NCBI GenBank assembly: GCA_026418195.1
Contig: JAOABU010000042.1
Coordinates: 1-40,864 of the forward strand
Direction of reading: 5' to 3'
Length of the DNA stretch: 40,864 bases
DNA from: Spirochaetota bacterium
Lineage (GTDB): Bacteria; Spirochaetota; Spirochaetia; DTKZ01
Both the position numbers and the translations under genes were made by a program. This document shows, piece by piece, positions 1 to 8,177 of this stretch. The notes beneath the pieces are model-generated. The model had not been told where the DNA came from, did not search any database, and saw nothing but the letters and a program-made list of their open reading frames with translations. Positions within the stretch are counted from its first letter, which is position 1; each line of letters begins with the position of its first letter.

Positions 1-192
1 GTGTACCACCGGCCCAACGGATGGGACTATATCCCTCCCGGTTCACAGATTCCCAATGGAGAATCCTGAAAGTGGGGAGACTATCACCTTGTCGAATTCT
101 CCTTATATATAAAAAGCATCATGCCCGAACCACTATCTAACACCCCTCATCGAGAACCGTATCGATTCTTCACAAAAGGAGACAGACCATGA
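1..192 (+). pseudogene. 3' end of a GH88-like unsaturated glucuronyl hydrolase gene with in-frame TGA
   Basis: Frame 1 reads as protein from the first base (VYHRPNGWDYIPPGSQIPNG, then ES), meets TGA at 67-69, and continues as KWGDYHLVEFSLYIKSI up to a TGA at 190-192. From memory, GH88/GH105-type unsaturated glucuronyl hydrolases end in a G-E-S-(C/S)-(M/L)-W-G-D-Y-H motif followed by a helix. The homology therefore appears to run through the TGA, which sits where Cys or Ser is expected. The gene may be a pseudogene with one nonsense change, may carry a selenocysteine codon, or may truly end at 69. The readthrough frame ends in an ATGA overlap with the isomerase start at 189, the usual layout of coupled operon genes. 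The 5' part lies outside the window. A polysaccharide lyase/hydrolase role would suit the two sugar enzymes downstream. Confidence 0.5.
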
Positions 193-1010
193 TGGAAAAC
201 TTAAATCGACTCGCGATCCACACGATTACCACTAAACCCTGGCCCATAGAGGAAGCCATCGAGCGGTACGCCAGCGCAGGAGTGAAAGGAATATCCGTAT
301 GGAGGGATGCATTGGATGGACGAAACGTAAAAAAAATCGGCGAGAAGATTCGTTCTAGTGGACTTTCCATCGTAGCCACCGTGCGGGGAGGATTCTTCCC
401 AGCCCTAAGTGAAACGGAACGACAAGCGCGGATCGAAGACAATAAAGCCTTCATCCAGCTCTCTGCCGAATTGGGTTCACCCCTTCTGGTGATCGTACCA
501 GGTGCCCATCCCGGACAATCCCTTGAAGAATCTCGAAGGCAGATCCGAAAAGGAATGGAAGCGATCTTGAAGGAAGCGGAAACCGTAGGCCTGCGGCTTG
601 CGATCGAACCCTTACATCCTATGTACGCTGATACCCGTTCCGCCATCGTGACCCTGGAACAGGCGAACGACCTTTGTCGAGAACTGGAACATCCCCTATT
701 GGGGATTGCCGTCGATGTATACCATGTATGGTGGGACCCCAACCTCCCACGAGAATTAAAGCGAGCAGGAGAACGAAATAAAATCTTCGCTTTCCATGTG
801 TGCGATTGGAAAAGCCCCACCACCGATTTTCTGAACGATCGAGGGTTGATGGGAGAAGGTTGTATCGACATACCCGGTATTCGACGGGATGTGGAAAAGA
901 ATGGGTTTCTTGGATTCATCGAAGTAGAAATCTTCTCCACCCGCTACTGGAGCATGGATCAGCAGGAGTACCTGGAGAAGATCACAGAAGCTTACCGACA
1001 GCATGTATAA
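189..1010 (+). CDS. Sugar phosphate isomerase/epimerase (TIM barrel, AP-endonuclease-2 fold)
   Basis: A 273-residue xylose-isomerase-like TIM barrel, probably a cytoplasmic isomerase or epimerase of a sugar or sugar acid. The expected metal-binding acidic and histidine residues are visible at E140 (in LAIEPLH), D176 and H179 (VDVYH), H203 (FHVCDW) and E246 (IEVE). The start follows a clear AAAGGAG at 175-181. A second ATG directly follows the first, so the start may be one codon later. It overlaps the interrupted glycosidase frame upstream and lies 28 bases before the Gfo/Idh oxidoreductase, so it is most likely in a pectin or glycosaminoglycan sugar operon. The exact substrate cannot be read from the sequence. 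Confidence 0.85.
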   Translation: MMENLNRLAIHTITTKPWPIEEAIERYASAGVKGISVWRDALDGRNVKKIGEKIRSSGLSIVATVRGGFFPALSETERQARIEDNKAFIQLSAELGSPLLVIVPGAHPGQSLEESRRQIRKGMEAILKEAETVGLRLAIEPLHPMYADTRSAIVTLEQANDLCRELEHPLLGIAVDVYHVWWDPNLPRELKRAGERNKIFAFHVCDWKSPTTDFLNDRGLMGEGCIDIPGIRRDVEKNGFLGFIEVEIFSTRYWSMDQQEYLEKITEAYRQHV

Positions 1011-1038
1011 CTACACCAACGAAAGGAGAGACAAAGGT

Positions 1039-2181
1039 ATGGAAAGAACTGTACGAATACTGATGAACGGAGTCACCGGTCGAATGGGTACGAACCAGCA
1101 CTTGGTTCGTTCTATCCTAGCGATTCGAAAACAAGGGGGAATCCGATTACGGAATGGGGATGTACTGATGCCGGAACCCATTCTGGTAGGTAGGAACGAT
1201 GCAAAACTCAAGTCCCTTGCCACCCAGTACGAGGTGAAGGAATATACCACAAACCTTGATGCTGCTCTTCAGGACCCTCGGAATGAAATCTATTTCGATG
1301 CTCAGGTAACCGAGTTGCGATACCCATCGGTTATGAAGGCGATACAGGCGGGAAAGGCGATCTACTGCGAGAAACCTACTGCTACCAACACTAAAGAGGC
1401 AATGGAACTGTATCGAGCAGCGGAACAGAAAGGGATAAAACATGGTGTGGTCCAGGACAAGCTTTGGTTGCCTGGTCTGTTGAAGCTGAAATACCTGATC
1501 GATACCGGTTTCTTCGGCCGGATTCTTTCTGTCCGAGGGGAGTTCGGATACTGGGTGTTCGACGGATTCCATCAACCCGCCCAGCGGCCCTCCTGGAACT
1601 ACCGGAAGGAGGATGGCGGAGGAATCATGATCGACATGTTCTGTCACTGGCGATACGTGATCGACAACCTATTCGGGGAAATCAAATCCCTCGTTGCCCT
1701 CGGTGCAACTCATATCCCCAAACGAGTGGACGAAAACGGAAGGGAATACACATGTACGGCGGACGACTCTGCCTACGGGATCTTCGAGTTAAAGAACGGG
1801 ATCGTCTGCCAATTCAATAGTTCGTGGGATGTACGGGTACGACGGGATGATCTTTTAGTTCTGCAGGTGGATGGAACAAAAGGAACCGCCGTTGCGGGCT
1901 TACGGGAATGCTGGATTCAGGACGAAGCGATGACACCAAAACCCGTGTGGAACCCGGATATCGACAGTCCGATCAATTACTATGAAAATTGGGCAAAAAT
2001 TCCTTCCCGAGATCCCTATGATAACGCCTTCAAGGTCCAGTGGGAAAAGTTTCTCCGACACTACGCCCAAGATGATCCCTTTCCGTGGAATCTGAAGGAA
2101 GGAGCCAAAGGAGTTCAACTGGCTGAGCTGGGGATGGAGAGCTGGAAAACCCGGAAATGGGTAGAGGTCACGGAACTGTAA
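1039..2181 (+). CDS. Gfo/Idh/MocA family oxidoreductase
   Basis: A 380-residue NAD(P)-dependent sugar dehydrogenase-like protein. The N-terminus ([17 protein letters not shown]) forms the Rossmann strand and glycine-rich loop. The family hallmark E-K-P (IYCEKPTA) is at about residues 109-116. The second half has the alpha/beta dimer domain, with HW in the helix after [13 protein letters not shown] start it at 1039 because GGAGAG sits 8-13 bases upstream; an in-frame ATG at 1003 would overlap the preceding gene without a good ribosome site. Together with the isomerase it would oxidise or rearrange a sugar derived from the upstream glycosidase. The substrate is unknown. Confidence 0.88.
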   Translation: MERTVRILMNGVTGRMGTNQHLVRSILAIRKQGGIRLRNGDVLMPEPILVGRNDAKLKSLATQYEVKEYTTNLDAALQDPRNEIYFDAQVTELRYPSVMKAIQAGKAIYCEKPTATNTKEAMELYRAAEQKGIKHGVVQDKLWLPGLLKLKYLIDTGFFGRILSVRGEFGYWVFDGFHQPAQRPSWNYRKEDGGGIMIDMFCHWRYVIDNLFGEIKSLVALGATHIPKRVDENGREYTCTADDSAYGIFELKNGIVCQFNSSWDVRVRRDDLLVLQVDGTKGTAVAGLRECWIQDEAMTPKPVWNPDIDSPINYYENWAKIPSRDPYDNAFKVQWEKFLRHYAQDDPFPWNLKEGAKGVQLAELGMESWKTRKWVEVTEL

Positions 2182-2240
2182 GTTTCTCCTCTGGATACGG
2201 ACTACACATTTGGTGTACAACCTCAGCTATAGCAACTATA

Positions 2241-2624
2241 ATGAATAGGATCCGCGTGTTCGATATAGGAGCCATTCTCATCAGCATCTCAGTGCTAGGG
2301 GCCTTTTCCTATCATGTATATGCGGATCGTGGAGGGGAAGCCGTTGTCTACATCCAGAATCAGTCGAAGGTGTGGATCTATCCTCTATCGAAGGAACAGG
2401 AATTGGACATTCCCGGTCCCCTAGGGAGTACCCATATTCATATCAAAGATGGGGCCGCCTTTGTGGAAAATTCCCCTTGCCGGGACAAGATCTGCATCCA
2501 CATGGGTAGAATTGCTCGAAACGGGGAATGGGTAGCCTGCCTACCCAATCGGGTATTCCTTCAAGTGCAAGGTAAAACTGGAAACAACGGACCAGGAGAA
2601 GAGGTGGATGCCAGCACCTTCTGA
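2241..2624 (+). CDS. eetA: NusG domain II protein, EetA-like
   Basis: A 127-residue protein with one N-terminal membrane segment (about residues 7-26) and an exported NusG_II domain. The domain signature is clear: SPCRDKICIHMG (C80, C85) and ACLPNRV (C100). NusG_II proteins of this size are EetA in flavin-based extracellular electron transfer loci and also occur near Rnf/ApbE systems. The next gene is EetB-like and overlaps it by 17 bases, with fmnB and ndh2 beyond, which supports the EetA call. Translation most likely starts at 2241. An in-frame upstream ATG at 2157 would lie inside the oxidoreductase gene. No Shine-Dalgarno precedes 2241; a TATAGC ends 7 bases before it, so the message could be leaderless, but no good -35 is visible. 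Confidence 0.75.
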   Translation: MNRIRVFDIGAILISISVLGAFSYHVYADRGGEAVVYIQNQSKVWIYPLSKEQELDIPGPLGSTHIHIKDGAAFVENSPCRDKICIHMGRIARNGEWVACLPNRVFLQVQGKTGNNGPGEEVDASTF

Positions 2625-3894
2625 AATCTCTAACGCTTCCGAATCTTCCAAACAGAGGAGTCCAGAGGAGGGTCCCATCGATAGGAGATCTTTCCCTAAC
2701 CGGGAAGAAAAAATCGCCCTCTACGGAGCCTTTTGCCTGTTCCTTTCAACGATCGAGTTCCTCATCCCCAAACCCCTTCCCTTCTTTCGACTGGGCTTAG
2801 CAAATCTGCCTATCTTACTTGTCCTTCGGAAGGAATCCCCCCGATTCATCTTAGCACTCGTGGGGCTCAAGATCTTTGGGCAGGCCCTGGTGAACGGCAC
2901 ATTGTTCTCCTACATCTTTGTGTTTTCCACAGCCGGATCACTGGCTAGCGGAATCACCATGACCATCCTTTCCTTTCTGCCGGCTCGGTACCTTTCCCTG
3001 ATTGGAATCAGTGTGATGGGTGCCTTAGCTAGTAACCTCGTGCAGATCCTTCTAGCCCGGTACTTCCTTCTCGGAGAAGGTGCCTGGCTCATTGGCCCTC
3101 CCTTCCTCGCTCTCGGTACGGTGACAGGAATCCTTCTAGGTGCCATCGCCCTTTCCCTTTCAGAAACCCCGATTCTATCCCCATCCCCTCCATCCCATAG
3201 AGAACCGGATTCCGAAAGGGTTGGACAGAACGAATCCGTTCAGATAGTAGCCCTGAAAGATCCTGTAGATGATCCAATTCCCAATTCAAAGTTCCCTCAT
3301 GATTTTAATCAGTTCCTTCTCCACAGCGTTTCCCCAAGTACACTGTTCTTGGCAGGAGTATTGAGTCTTCCCCCCTTTCTCTTCACCGAATCCCTCTTAG
3401 CTAAAGGTGTGTTGACCGCTTTCTACTTTCTCTGTGTAGCACTGAGCGGAAAACGAATTAAACTCCTTCCAAACCTTATAGCATTTTTGGGTATTACTGC
3501 CACCAATCTAGTAACTCCCCTAGGTCAAGTACTCTTCTATTTCGGAACGTTCCCTGTAACCCTGGGAGCACTTCGTGTAGGAGCCTTCAAAGCTCTTTCT
3601 CTTTTAGGGATGATCGCCCTGTCCCGATTTACGCTCCGCTATTCCGTACCCATGCCTGGACGCCTGGGGGCGGTGCTTGCGCGGATGTTCTTCTACTTCG
3701 AGCGTATCACTGAGCGAAAGGTCAGACTCCGCCGTGCTCATATCTGGGAAGATGTCCAGACTCTAGTCCAGGAAGTAAGCCAAGAGAAAGTCGATCACAG
3801 CCCCCATACAGTCCGGCCATCCCATACGACCTTAGCAGGGTACCTATTCTTGTTTCTTTTCCTTACCATAAGTTGGGTTGCTCTTGTGTATTAA
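2608..3894 (+). CDS. eetB: Gx transporter / heptaprenyl diphosphate synthase component I-like membrane protein, EetB-like, with extra membrane domain
   Basis: A 428-residue polytopic membrane protein. Residues about 34-185 match the Gx_transp (HepPP synthase component I) type, with the typical RLGLANLPIL segment at 61-70 and several hydrophobic helices. This family belongs to the ECF substrate-binding (S-component) clan, and EetB of the Listeria EET locus is of this type. A polar linker (about 186-240, Pro/Ser rich) leads to a second hydrophobic region (about 243-345) and a charged amphipathic part (345-395) that loosely recalls an EcfT/CbiQ T-component, then a last TM at 407-428. The family is usually under 200 residues, so this is about double length. 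The start has AGGAGAAGAGGTGG just upstream and overlaps eetA. The gene ends two bases before the convergent fmnB stop. Confidence 0.75.
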   Translation: MPAPSEISNASESSKQRSPEEGPIDRRSFPNREEKIALYGAFCLFLSTIEFLIPKPLPFFRLGLANLPILLVLRKESPRFILALVGLKIFGQALVNGTLFSYIFVFSTAGSLASGITMTILSFLPARYLSLIGISVMGALASNLVQILLARYFLLGEGAWLIGPPFLALGTVTGILLGAIALSLSETPILSPSPPSHREPDSERVGQNESVQIVALKDPVDDPIPNSKFPHDFNQFLLHSVSPSTLFLAGVLSLPPFLFTESLLAKGVLTAFYFLCVALSGKRIKLLPNLIAFLGITATNLVTPLGQVLFYFGTFPVTLGALRVGAFKALSLLGMIALSRFTLRYSVPMPGRLGAVLARMFFYFERITERKVRLRRAHIWEDVQTLVQEVSQEKVDHSPHTVRPSHTTLAGYLFLFLFLTISWVALVY

Positions 3895-3895
3895 C

Positions 3896-4966
3896 TTACG
3901 GCATTACCTGAAATTCTGCATTCTTTAGTTCAAAGGTTTTTCGGATCCCGCTGGTCAGATAGATCTTCCGGTCTTCTGTAACAAAGATCGCTTCAACCTC
4001 TTCAAGAGATTCAGCCAGTTTCAATCCCTCTTCCCAGCCCAAGGCAAAGAGCGTTGTAGACAGACCATCCGCTTGGATCGATTTCTTTGCCATCACCGTG
4101 ACCGAATCCAATCCATTTCGAATGGGGTATCCCGTTTTCGTGTCCAGGAGGTGGTGATACTTCACACCATCAGGGCCGATGAAGAACCGCTCATAGGTGC
4201 CTGAGGTAACCACTGAAAGATCGGCACCTGGAACAATCGCCAAGTAGGAACCTCGGCTTGTTTCTGGGTTCTGGATTCCGATCCTCCAAGGCCGTCCTTC
4301 TGGGTGGGATCCCATCACAAGTATATTCCCTCCAAAATCGATGATGGCATGCTGTATCCCCTGTTCCCTTAGCACCCGTGCAGCTTCGTCCGCCGCCCAT
4401 CCTTTGGCAATGGCGCCCAGATCCAGGGCGATCCCCTTTTGTTTGATGAACACAGTCCGGTTTCCTGCGTTCAATTCCACCGATCGATAGTCTATAAAAG
4501 CAAGGGCTTCTTGGATCTCCCGGGGTGTAGGTAGTCGTGCATGGTCTGTACCGATCCCCCAGAGGGAAACCAATCTTCCGATGGCAATATCAAAAGCCCC
4601 CTTGCTGAGGGCGGAAAATCGGAGTCCTTCCGAAATCACATGGAACGTCTCTTCCGAAACTCTCACCGGTTTGATCCCTGCATTCCGATTGATCTCGCTC
4701 ACCTCACTAGTTTCGATGTTCACGCTCATCCGATTCTCTATTTCCCGCACTCGTTGGAAAACGGCATCTAGAGCTTTCGTGTCCTTTACCCCATACACGG
4801 TTACCCCACAGGTTGTACCGAGGAGAAACTCGACACGGGAGATCGGTTCTGTTGGGCGGGAGCAGGAAAGGAGAATCCCTCCAAACGTGATACTGAAGAG
4901 TGCAATCGCTAGTAATGGAAAGAATAATGGAATGAACGAGGGCGAAACCCTAGTTTTACTCTGCAT
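3896..4966 (-). CDS. fmnB: FAD:protein FMN transferase (ApbE family lipoprotein), FmnB-like
   Basis: A 356-residue flavin transferase that covalently attaches FMN from FAD to Thr/Ser of exported flavoproteins. The N-terminus is a lipoprotein signal with lipobox ILLSC (C35), so it is anchored outside the cytoplasmic membrane. ApbE motifs are present: DLGAIAKGW (182-190), HHLLDTKTGYP (271-281) and QADGLSTTLFALG (298-310) with the metal-binding Asp/Thr. It lies between eetB and ndh2 on the opposite strand. In EET loci the FmnB homologue flavinylates PplA; no PplA-like substrate is visible in this window. No Shine-Dalgarno precedes the ATG; instead a promoter -10 ends 8 bases upstream (see separate entry). 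Confidence 0.9.
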   Translation of the reverse strand: MQSKTRVSPSFIPLFFPLLAIALFSITFGGILLSCSRPTEPISRVEFLLGTTCGVTVYGVKDTKALDAVFQRVREIENRMSVNIETSEVSEINRNAGIKPVRVSEETFHVISEGLRFSALSKGAFDIAIGRLVSLWGIGTDHARLPTPREIQEALAFIDYRSVELNAGNRTVFIKQKGIALDLGAIAKGWAADEAARVLREQGIQHAIIDFGGNILVMGSHPEGRPWRIGIQNPETSRGSYLAIVPGADLSVVTSGTYERFFIGPDGVKYHHLLDTKTGYPIRNGLDSVTVMAKKSIQADGLSTTLFALGWEEGLKLAESLEEVEAIFVTEDRKIYLTSGIRKTFELKNAEFQVMP

Positions 4967-4974
4967 AGAGGGGA

Positions 4975-5003
4975 GTTGTATCAGTACTTCACATCTTTTT
5001 CAA
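4975..5003 (-). promoter_or_regulatory. fmnB promoter, apparently leaderless
   Basis: On the minus strand TTGAAA is separated by 17 bases from TACAAC, which ends 8 bases before the fmnB ATG. The interval (TCCCCTCT) has no Shine-Dalgarno. Transcription would start at or within a base or two of the ATG. Confidence 0.45.
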
Positions 5004-5011
5004 TATAGAGT

Positions 5012-5038
5012 AATATCAATATTAAAAATATTGATATT
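5012..5038. promoter_or_regulatory. Perfect 12-bp inverted repeat between fmnB and ndh2 (candidate operator)
   Basis: AATATCAATATT at 5012-5023 and its exact reverse complement AATATTGATATT at 5027-5038 flank a 3-base spacer. A further inverted pair, TGTATCAG (4977-4984) and CTGATACA (5041-5048), brackets it. It lies between two divergent starts and is too AT-rich to be a strong terminator, so it probably binds a dimeric regulator controlling fmnB and/or ndh2. Confidence 0.5.
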
Positions 5039-5069
5039 TTCTGATACATTCATCCTTGAGGAGAATACG

Positions 5070-7154
5070 ATGGCTGATAAAACTAGGATTGTGGTACTGG
5101 GGGGAGGCTACGGTGGTGTAGCCGCAATGAAGAAATTGTATAGGAAACTGAAAGGGAACCCCAACATCGAATTCACTCTGATCGATCGAAACCAGTACCA
5201 CACGCTCATGACTGAGTTACACGAAGTAGCAGGAAGTCGGGTGGATCCTGCCTCGGTACAGATAAGTTTCAAGCGTATTTTCAGTGGCACCCGGATCAAA
5301 GTCGTCACTGATACCATTCAGAATATCGATTTCGAGAATAAGCGCCTTCTCTCCAAGAATGCAAAATACGATTATGACTACTTGATCATTGCTGCAGGGG
5401 GAGACCCGGAATTCTTCGGGATCGAAGGGATTCAGGACAACTCCTTCACCCTCTGGTCGTTAGAGGATGCCATGCGGATCCGGACCCACGTGGAAGAGTG
5501 TTTCCGCAAGGCAGCCTGTGAGCCAGATCCCTTTGAACGACGGAAACTCCTCACCTTCGTGATTGCCGGTGCAGGGTTCACCGGTGTGGAGCTGGCAGGT
5601 GAATTGGCTGAACGACGAAGAGTCCTATGTCGACAGTACCATATCGAAGAACGGGAAGTTCGGATCATCATCGTGGAAGCGTTAGGGAAAATCCTTGCCA
5701 TGCTTTCCGACAAGCTCCGGGACAAGGCAGAAAAGTATCTGAAGAAGTTAGGGGTTGATGTGTACTTGAACTCCCCTATCTTCAAGGCCGAACCCCAATG
5801 CGTGATCATCGAGGGGGGCAAGAAGATCGAAGCCGCGACAATCGTTTGGACCGCTGGAATCCATGGTTCGGAACTCACTGCCAAACTAAACCTCACCAAG
5901 GGACAGGAAGCTCGGGGTGAATGTTCCTACGCTTCCTGGGAAGAGGGAATCCATGGGATGTCTGGCTGTCGGTTCGAAGAGGATGAAGTGTACCTGGTAG
6001 GCAAACGGGGGCGCATCCTGGTGAACGAACTGATGCAGTCAGTGGATCACGAAAATGTGTTTCTTGTAGGAGATATCCTCTGGTTCGTCGAGGGAGGTAA
6101 AGTACTTCCCCAGATTGTAGAAACTGCTCTTCAGACGGCCGATGTAGCTGCTGACAACATCATCGCGATGGTGGAAGGGAAACCCGAACGACGCAAGTTC
6201 AAATCCAACTACCACGGGTTCATGGTTTCCATCGGTAGCAAGCATGCGGTTTCCAATGCGGGAGGCATCGAACTATCGGGCTTCTTCGCCATGGCGTTGA
6301 AGCATTTGGTGAATCTCCACTATCTCTGGGGATTGGCAGGTCTTAACGCAGTATGGGGATATTTGACTCATGAGTTCTTCGAAATGAAGGATGGACGATC
6401 CTTTGTGGGAAGTCACCTGGCAGCCAAGATTCCTGTATACTGGGCTGTGCCTCTTCGCTTGTTCCTGGGAGTGAAGTGGTTCCTTGAAGGTGCCAAAAAG
6501 GTTGGACAAGGGTGGCTCAACCCGGGTGAAGGCGGTTTGTTCCACGTGGATCCCTCCAAGATTAAGATTCCAGGTGTCAAGTTCGGAGACGTCACGTCTG
6601 CAGCTTCTGCAGCCGCAGAGACTGCGACAAAAGCAGTTGAAAAAGCTGCTGAGGCAGTTACCGCAGCCACAGGCGCCGCAGCGCAGACGGCCAAACAAGC
6701 CGTAGAGGCAGCTTCAGACGCAGTCAGTGCAGCTACAGGGGCAGCGGCAGGCGCAGCCCAGGCCTGGGGACAAGCCCTTATTTCCACGGACTCCTGGTTG
6801 TATAAAATCTACGAATGGATCGCTCAGCACATCATTGGCATTCATCCTACCGTGGCCTTTTTCATGCAGGTCGGCTTGGTATTGACCGAAATAGGGATCG
6901 GACTCGCCCTATTCAGTGGAACTTTTACCTTCCTTGCTGCAGCCGTCTCCATTGGACTCGGTCTCATGTTTATCATCTCTGCCATGGGTAGTTCTGAACT
7001 CCTCTGGTACATCTTTGCAGCTCTCGTCATGATGGGGGGTGCGGGGCGAGGTTTCGGCCTGGATCACTGGATCATTCCCTGGATCAAGGACTGGTGGAAC
7101 AAACGGAAGATCGCCAAGAAAACTTACCTGTACCTGGGAGAACCCAGAGATTAG
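5070..7154 (+). CDS. ndh2: Type II NADH dehydrogenase with C-terminal Ala-rich linker and DoxX-like membrane domain
   Basis: A 694-residue fusion. Residues 1-430 are a two-dinucleotide-fold NDH-2: FAD loop GGGYGG (11-16), NADH loop GAGFTGVE (167-174) and the FAD-contacting FLVGD (331-335). It oxidises NADH and reduces a quinone at the inner face of the membrane. Residues 456-475 form a hydrophobic helix. Residues 509-567 are almost pure Ala with spaced Lys, Glu and Thr, containing two copies of AV(T/S)AATGAAA exactly 22 residues apart. Residues 594-665 form membrane helices resembling DoxX. Ndh2 of EET loci also carries a membrane C-terminus. The start at 5070 has GAGGAGAA at 5058-5065. Reading upstream of it would run antisense through fmnB. 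The prenyl synthase follows 24 bases later, supporting a role with a dedicated quinone. Confidence 0.85.
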   Translation: MADKTRIVVLGGGYGGVAAMKKLYRKLKGNPNIEFTLIDRNQYHTLMTELHEVAGSRVDPASVQISFKRIFSGTRIKVVTDTIQNIDFENKRLLSKNAKYDYDYLIIAAGGDPEFFGIEGIQDNSFTLWSLEDAMRIRTHVEECFRKAACEPDPFERRKLLTFVIAGAGFTGVELAGELAERRRVLCRQYHIEEREVRIIIVEALGKILAMLSDKLRDKAEKYLKKLGVDVYLNSPIFKAEPQCVIIEGGKKIEAATIVWTAGIHGSELTAKLNLTKGQEARGECSYASWEEGIHGMSGCRFEEDEVYLVGKRGRILVNELMQSVDHENVFLVGDILWFVEGGKVLPQIVETALQTADVAADNIIAMVEGKPERRKFKSNYHGFMVSIGSKHAVSNAGGIELSGFFAMALKHLVNLHYLWGLAGLNAVWGYLTHEFFEMKDGRSFVGSHLAAKIPVYWAVPLRLFLGVKWFLEGAKKVGQGWLNPGEGGLFHVDPSKIKIPGVKFGDVTSAASAAAETATKAVEKAAEAVTAATGAAAQTAKQAVEAASDAVSAATGAAAGAAQAWGQALISTDSWLYKIYEWIAQHIIGIHPTVAFFMQVGLVLTEIGIGLALFSGTFTFLAAAVSIGLGLMFIISAMGSSELLWYIFAALVMMGGAGRGFGLDHWIIPWIKDWWNKRKIAKKTYLYLGEPRD

Positions 7155-7178
7155 GAAGTTGTAAGACTCCGATAAAAG

Positions 7179-8177
7179 ATGTTGCACTTTTGGAAAGATT
7201 ATCCCCATATCCAGCGGGATTTAATAAGGGTACAGGAAATCATGCGGGCCTCCCTACAGGGGAGGGACCCGCTTTTAACCCACACCATTCAGACCCTTCT
7301 AAATCGAAACGGCAAGATGCTCAGGCCGGGCTTTGTTGTACTGGGTGCCCGATTGAAACTGATTCGAAATCACCCCTACCCAGTTCAGAAACCGTTGCCG
7401 GAAAAAATCTATCAGATCGCCGCTGCAGTGGAAATCCTGCACCTAGCCACCCTCATTCACGATGATGTGATTGATCGAGCTCAAACCCGGCGTGGTGCAC
7501 CCACCATGAACGCTGAAATTGGAGATCGAAATGCGGTACTGACTGGAGACTTCCTGTTTAGCCGCTGCTTTTCTATCGTAGCAGACTACGCAACCATGGA
7601 AAATGCTCGCGTGCTGGCCCGGGGGGTATCCCACATCTGTGAAAGCGAAATCGCTCAATCAAAGCGATTCGATCTATCTACCCTTTCGGTACGAAATTAC
7701 CTCCATCGTATCATTGGAAAAACAGCCTTCCTGTTTTCCCTAAGTCTCTTTGTAGGAGCCGAAGAATTGAAAGCTCCCCAAAGCCTCACAACTTCCCTTC
7801 GTCGCATCGGGTATTCCGTAGGAATCAGCTTCCAGATCATAGATGATATACTGGATATCATAGGGACTCCCGACACTACGGGAAAATCCACCGGAGGAGA
7901 CCTCCGAGAAGGGATCTATACTCTCCCAGTGATTCTGGCAGCTTTCGAAAACCGTAACACAGCGCTCGCCCTCTACTCCCCAGAAAACCTCTCCACACCC
8001 TCTGGCTACGAAAAGGCTCGGACCTTCATCCTGTCCCAGGGAGGAGTGGAAAAAGCCCGAGAGTATGCCAAGCGCTACACCGAAAGGGCTTTGCGAGAAG
8101 CATCCCGCATTCCTCCTTCGGAAAACCGAACGGTCCTCATCGAGGTGATCGAGAAACTCCTCCATCGATCGTATTGA
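7179..8177 (+). CDS. dmkB: Polyprenyl diphosphate synthase (DmkB-like)
   Basis: A 332-residue trans-isoprenyl diphosphate synthase that condenses isopentenyl diphosphate units to the side chain of a quinone. Both Asp-rich motifs are intact: DDVID (95-99, within LIHDDVIDRAQTRRG) and DDILD (222-226). The typical GKSTGGDLREG and TLP follow. It lies just after ndh2 on the same strand, as in EET clusters where DmkB supplies prenyl chains for demethylmenaquinone. The partner prenyltransferase DmkA is not in the window. No strong Shine-Dalgarno is near the ATG; GGAAG is about 21 bases upstream. Housekeeping octaprenyl or geranylgeranyl synthase is the alternative. The gene stops one base before the convergent lipoprotein gene. 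Confidence 0.85.
   Translation: MLHFWKDYPHIQRDLIRVQEIMRASLQGRDPLLTHTIQTLLNRNGKMLRPGFVVLGARLKLIRNHPYPVQKPLPEKIYQIAAAVEILHLATLIHDDVIDRAQTRRGAPTMNAEIGDRNAVLTGDFLFSRCFSIVADYATMENARVLARGVSHICESEIAQSKRFDLSTLSVRNYLHRIIGKTAFLFSLSLFVGAEELKAPQSLTTSLRRIGYSVGISFQIIDDILDIIGTPDTTGKSTGGDLREGIYTLPVILAAFENRNTALALYSPENLSTPSGYEKARTFILSQGGVEKAREYAKRYTERALREASRIPPSENRTVLIEVIEKLLHRSY

Noticed and set aside
4581-5069. N-terminal extension of ndh2, in-frame and open for 163 codons
   Set aside because: It runs antisense through fmnB, has no family resemblance, and a strong GAGGAG ribosome site marks the start at 5070, directly before the FAD-binding strand.
6273-6787. Long open frames on the minus strand opposite the Ala-rich part of ndh2
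   Set aside because: These are frame shadows of GC-rich Ala codons (poly-Ala/Val/Ser-like translations) without ribosome sites or family features.
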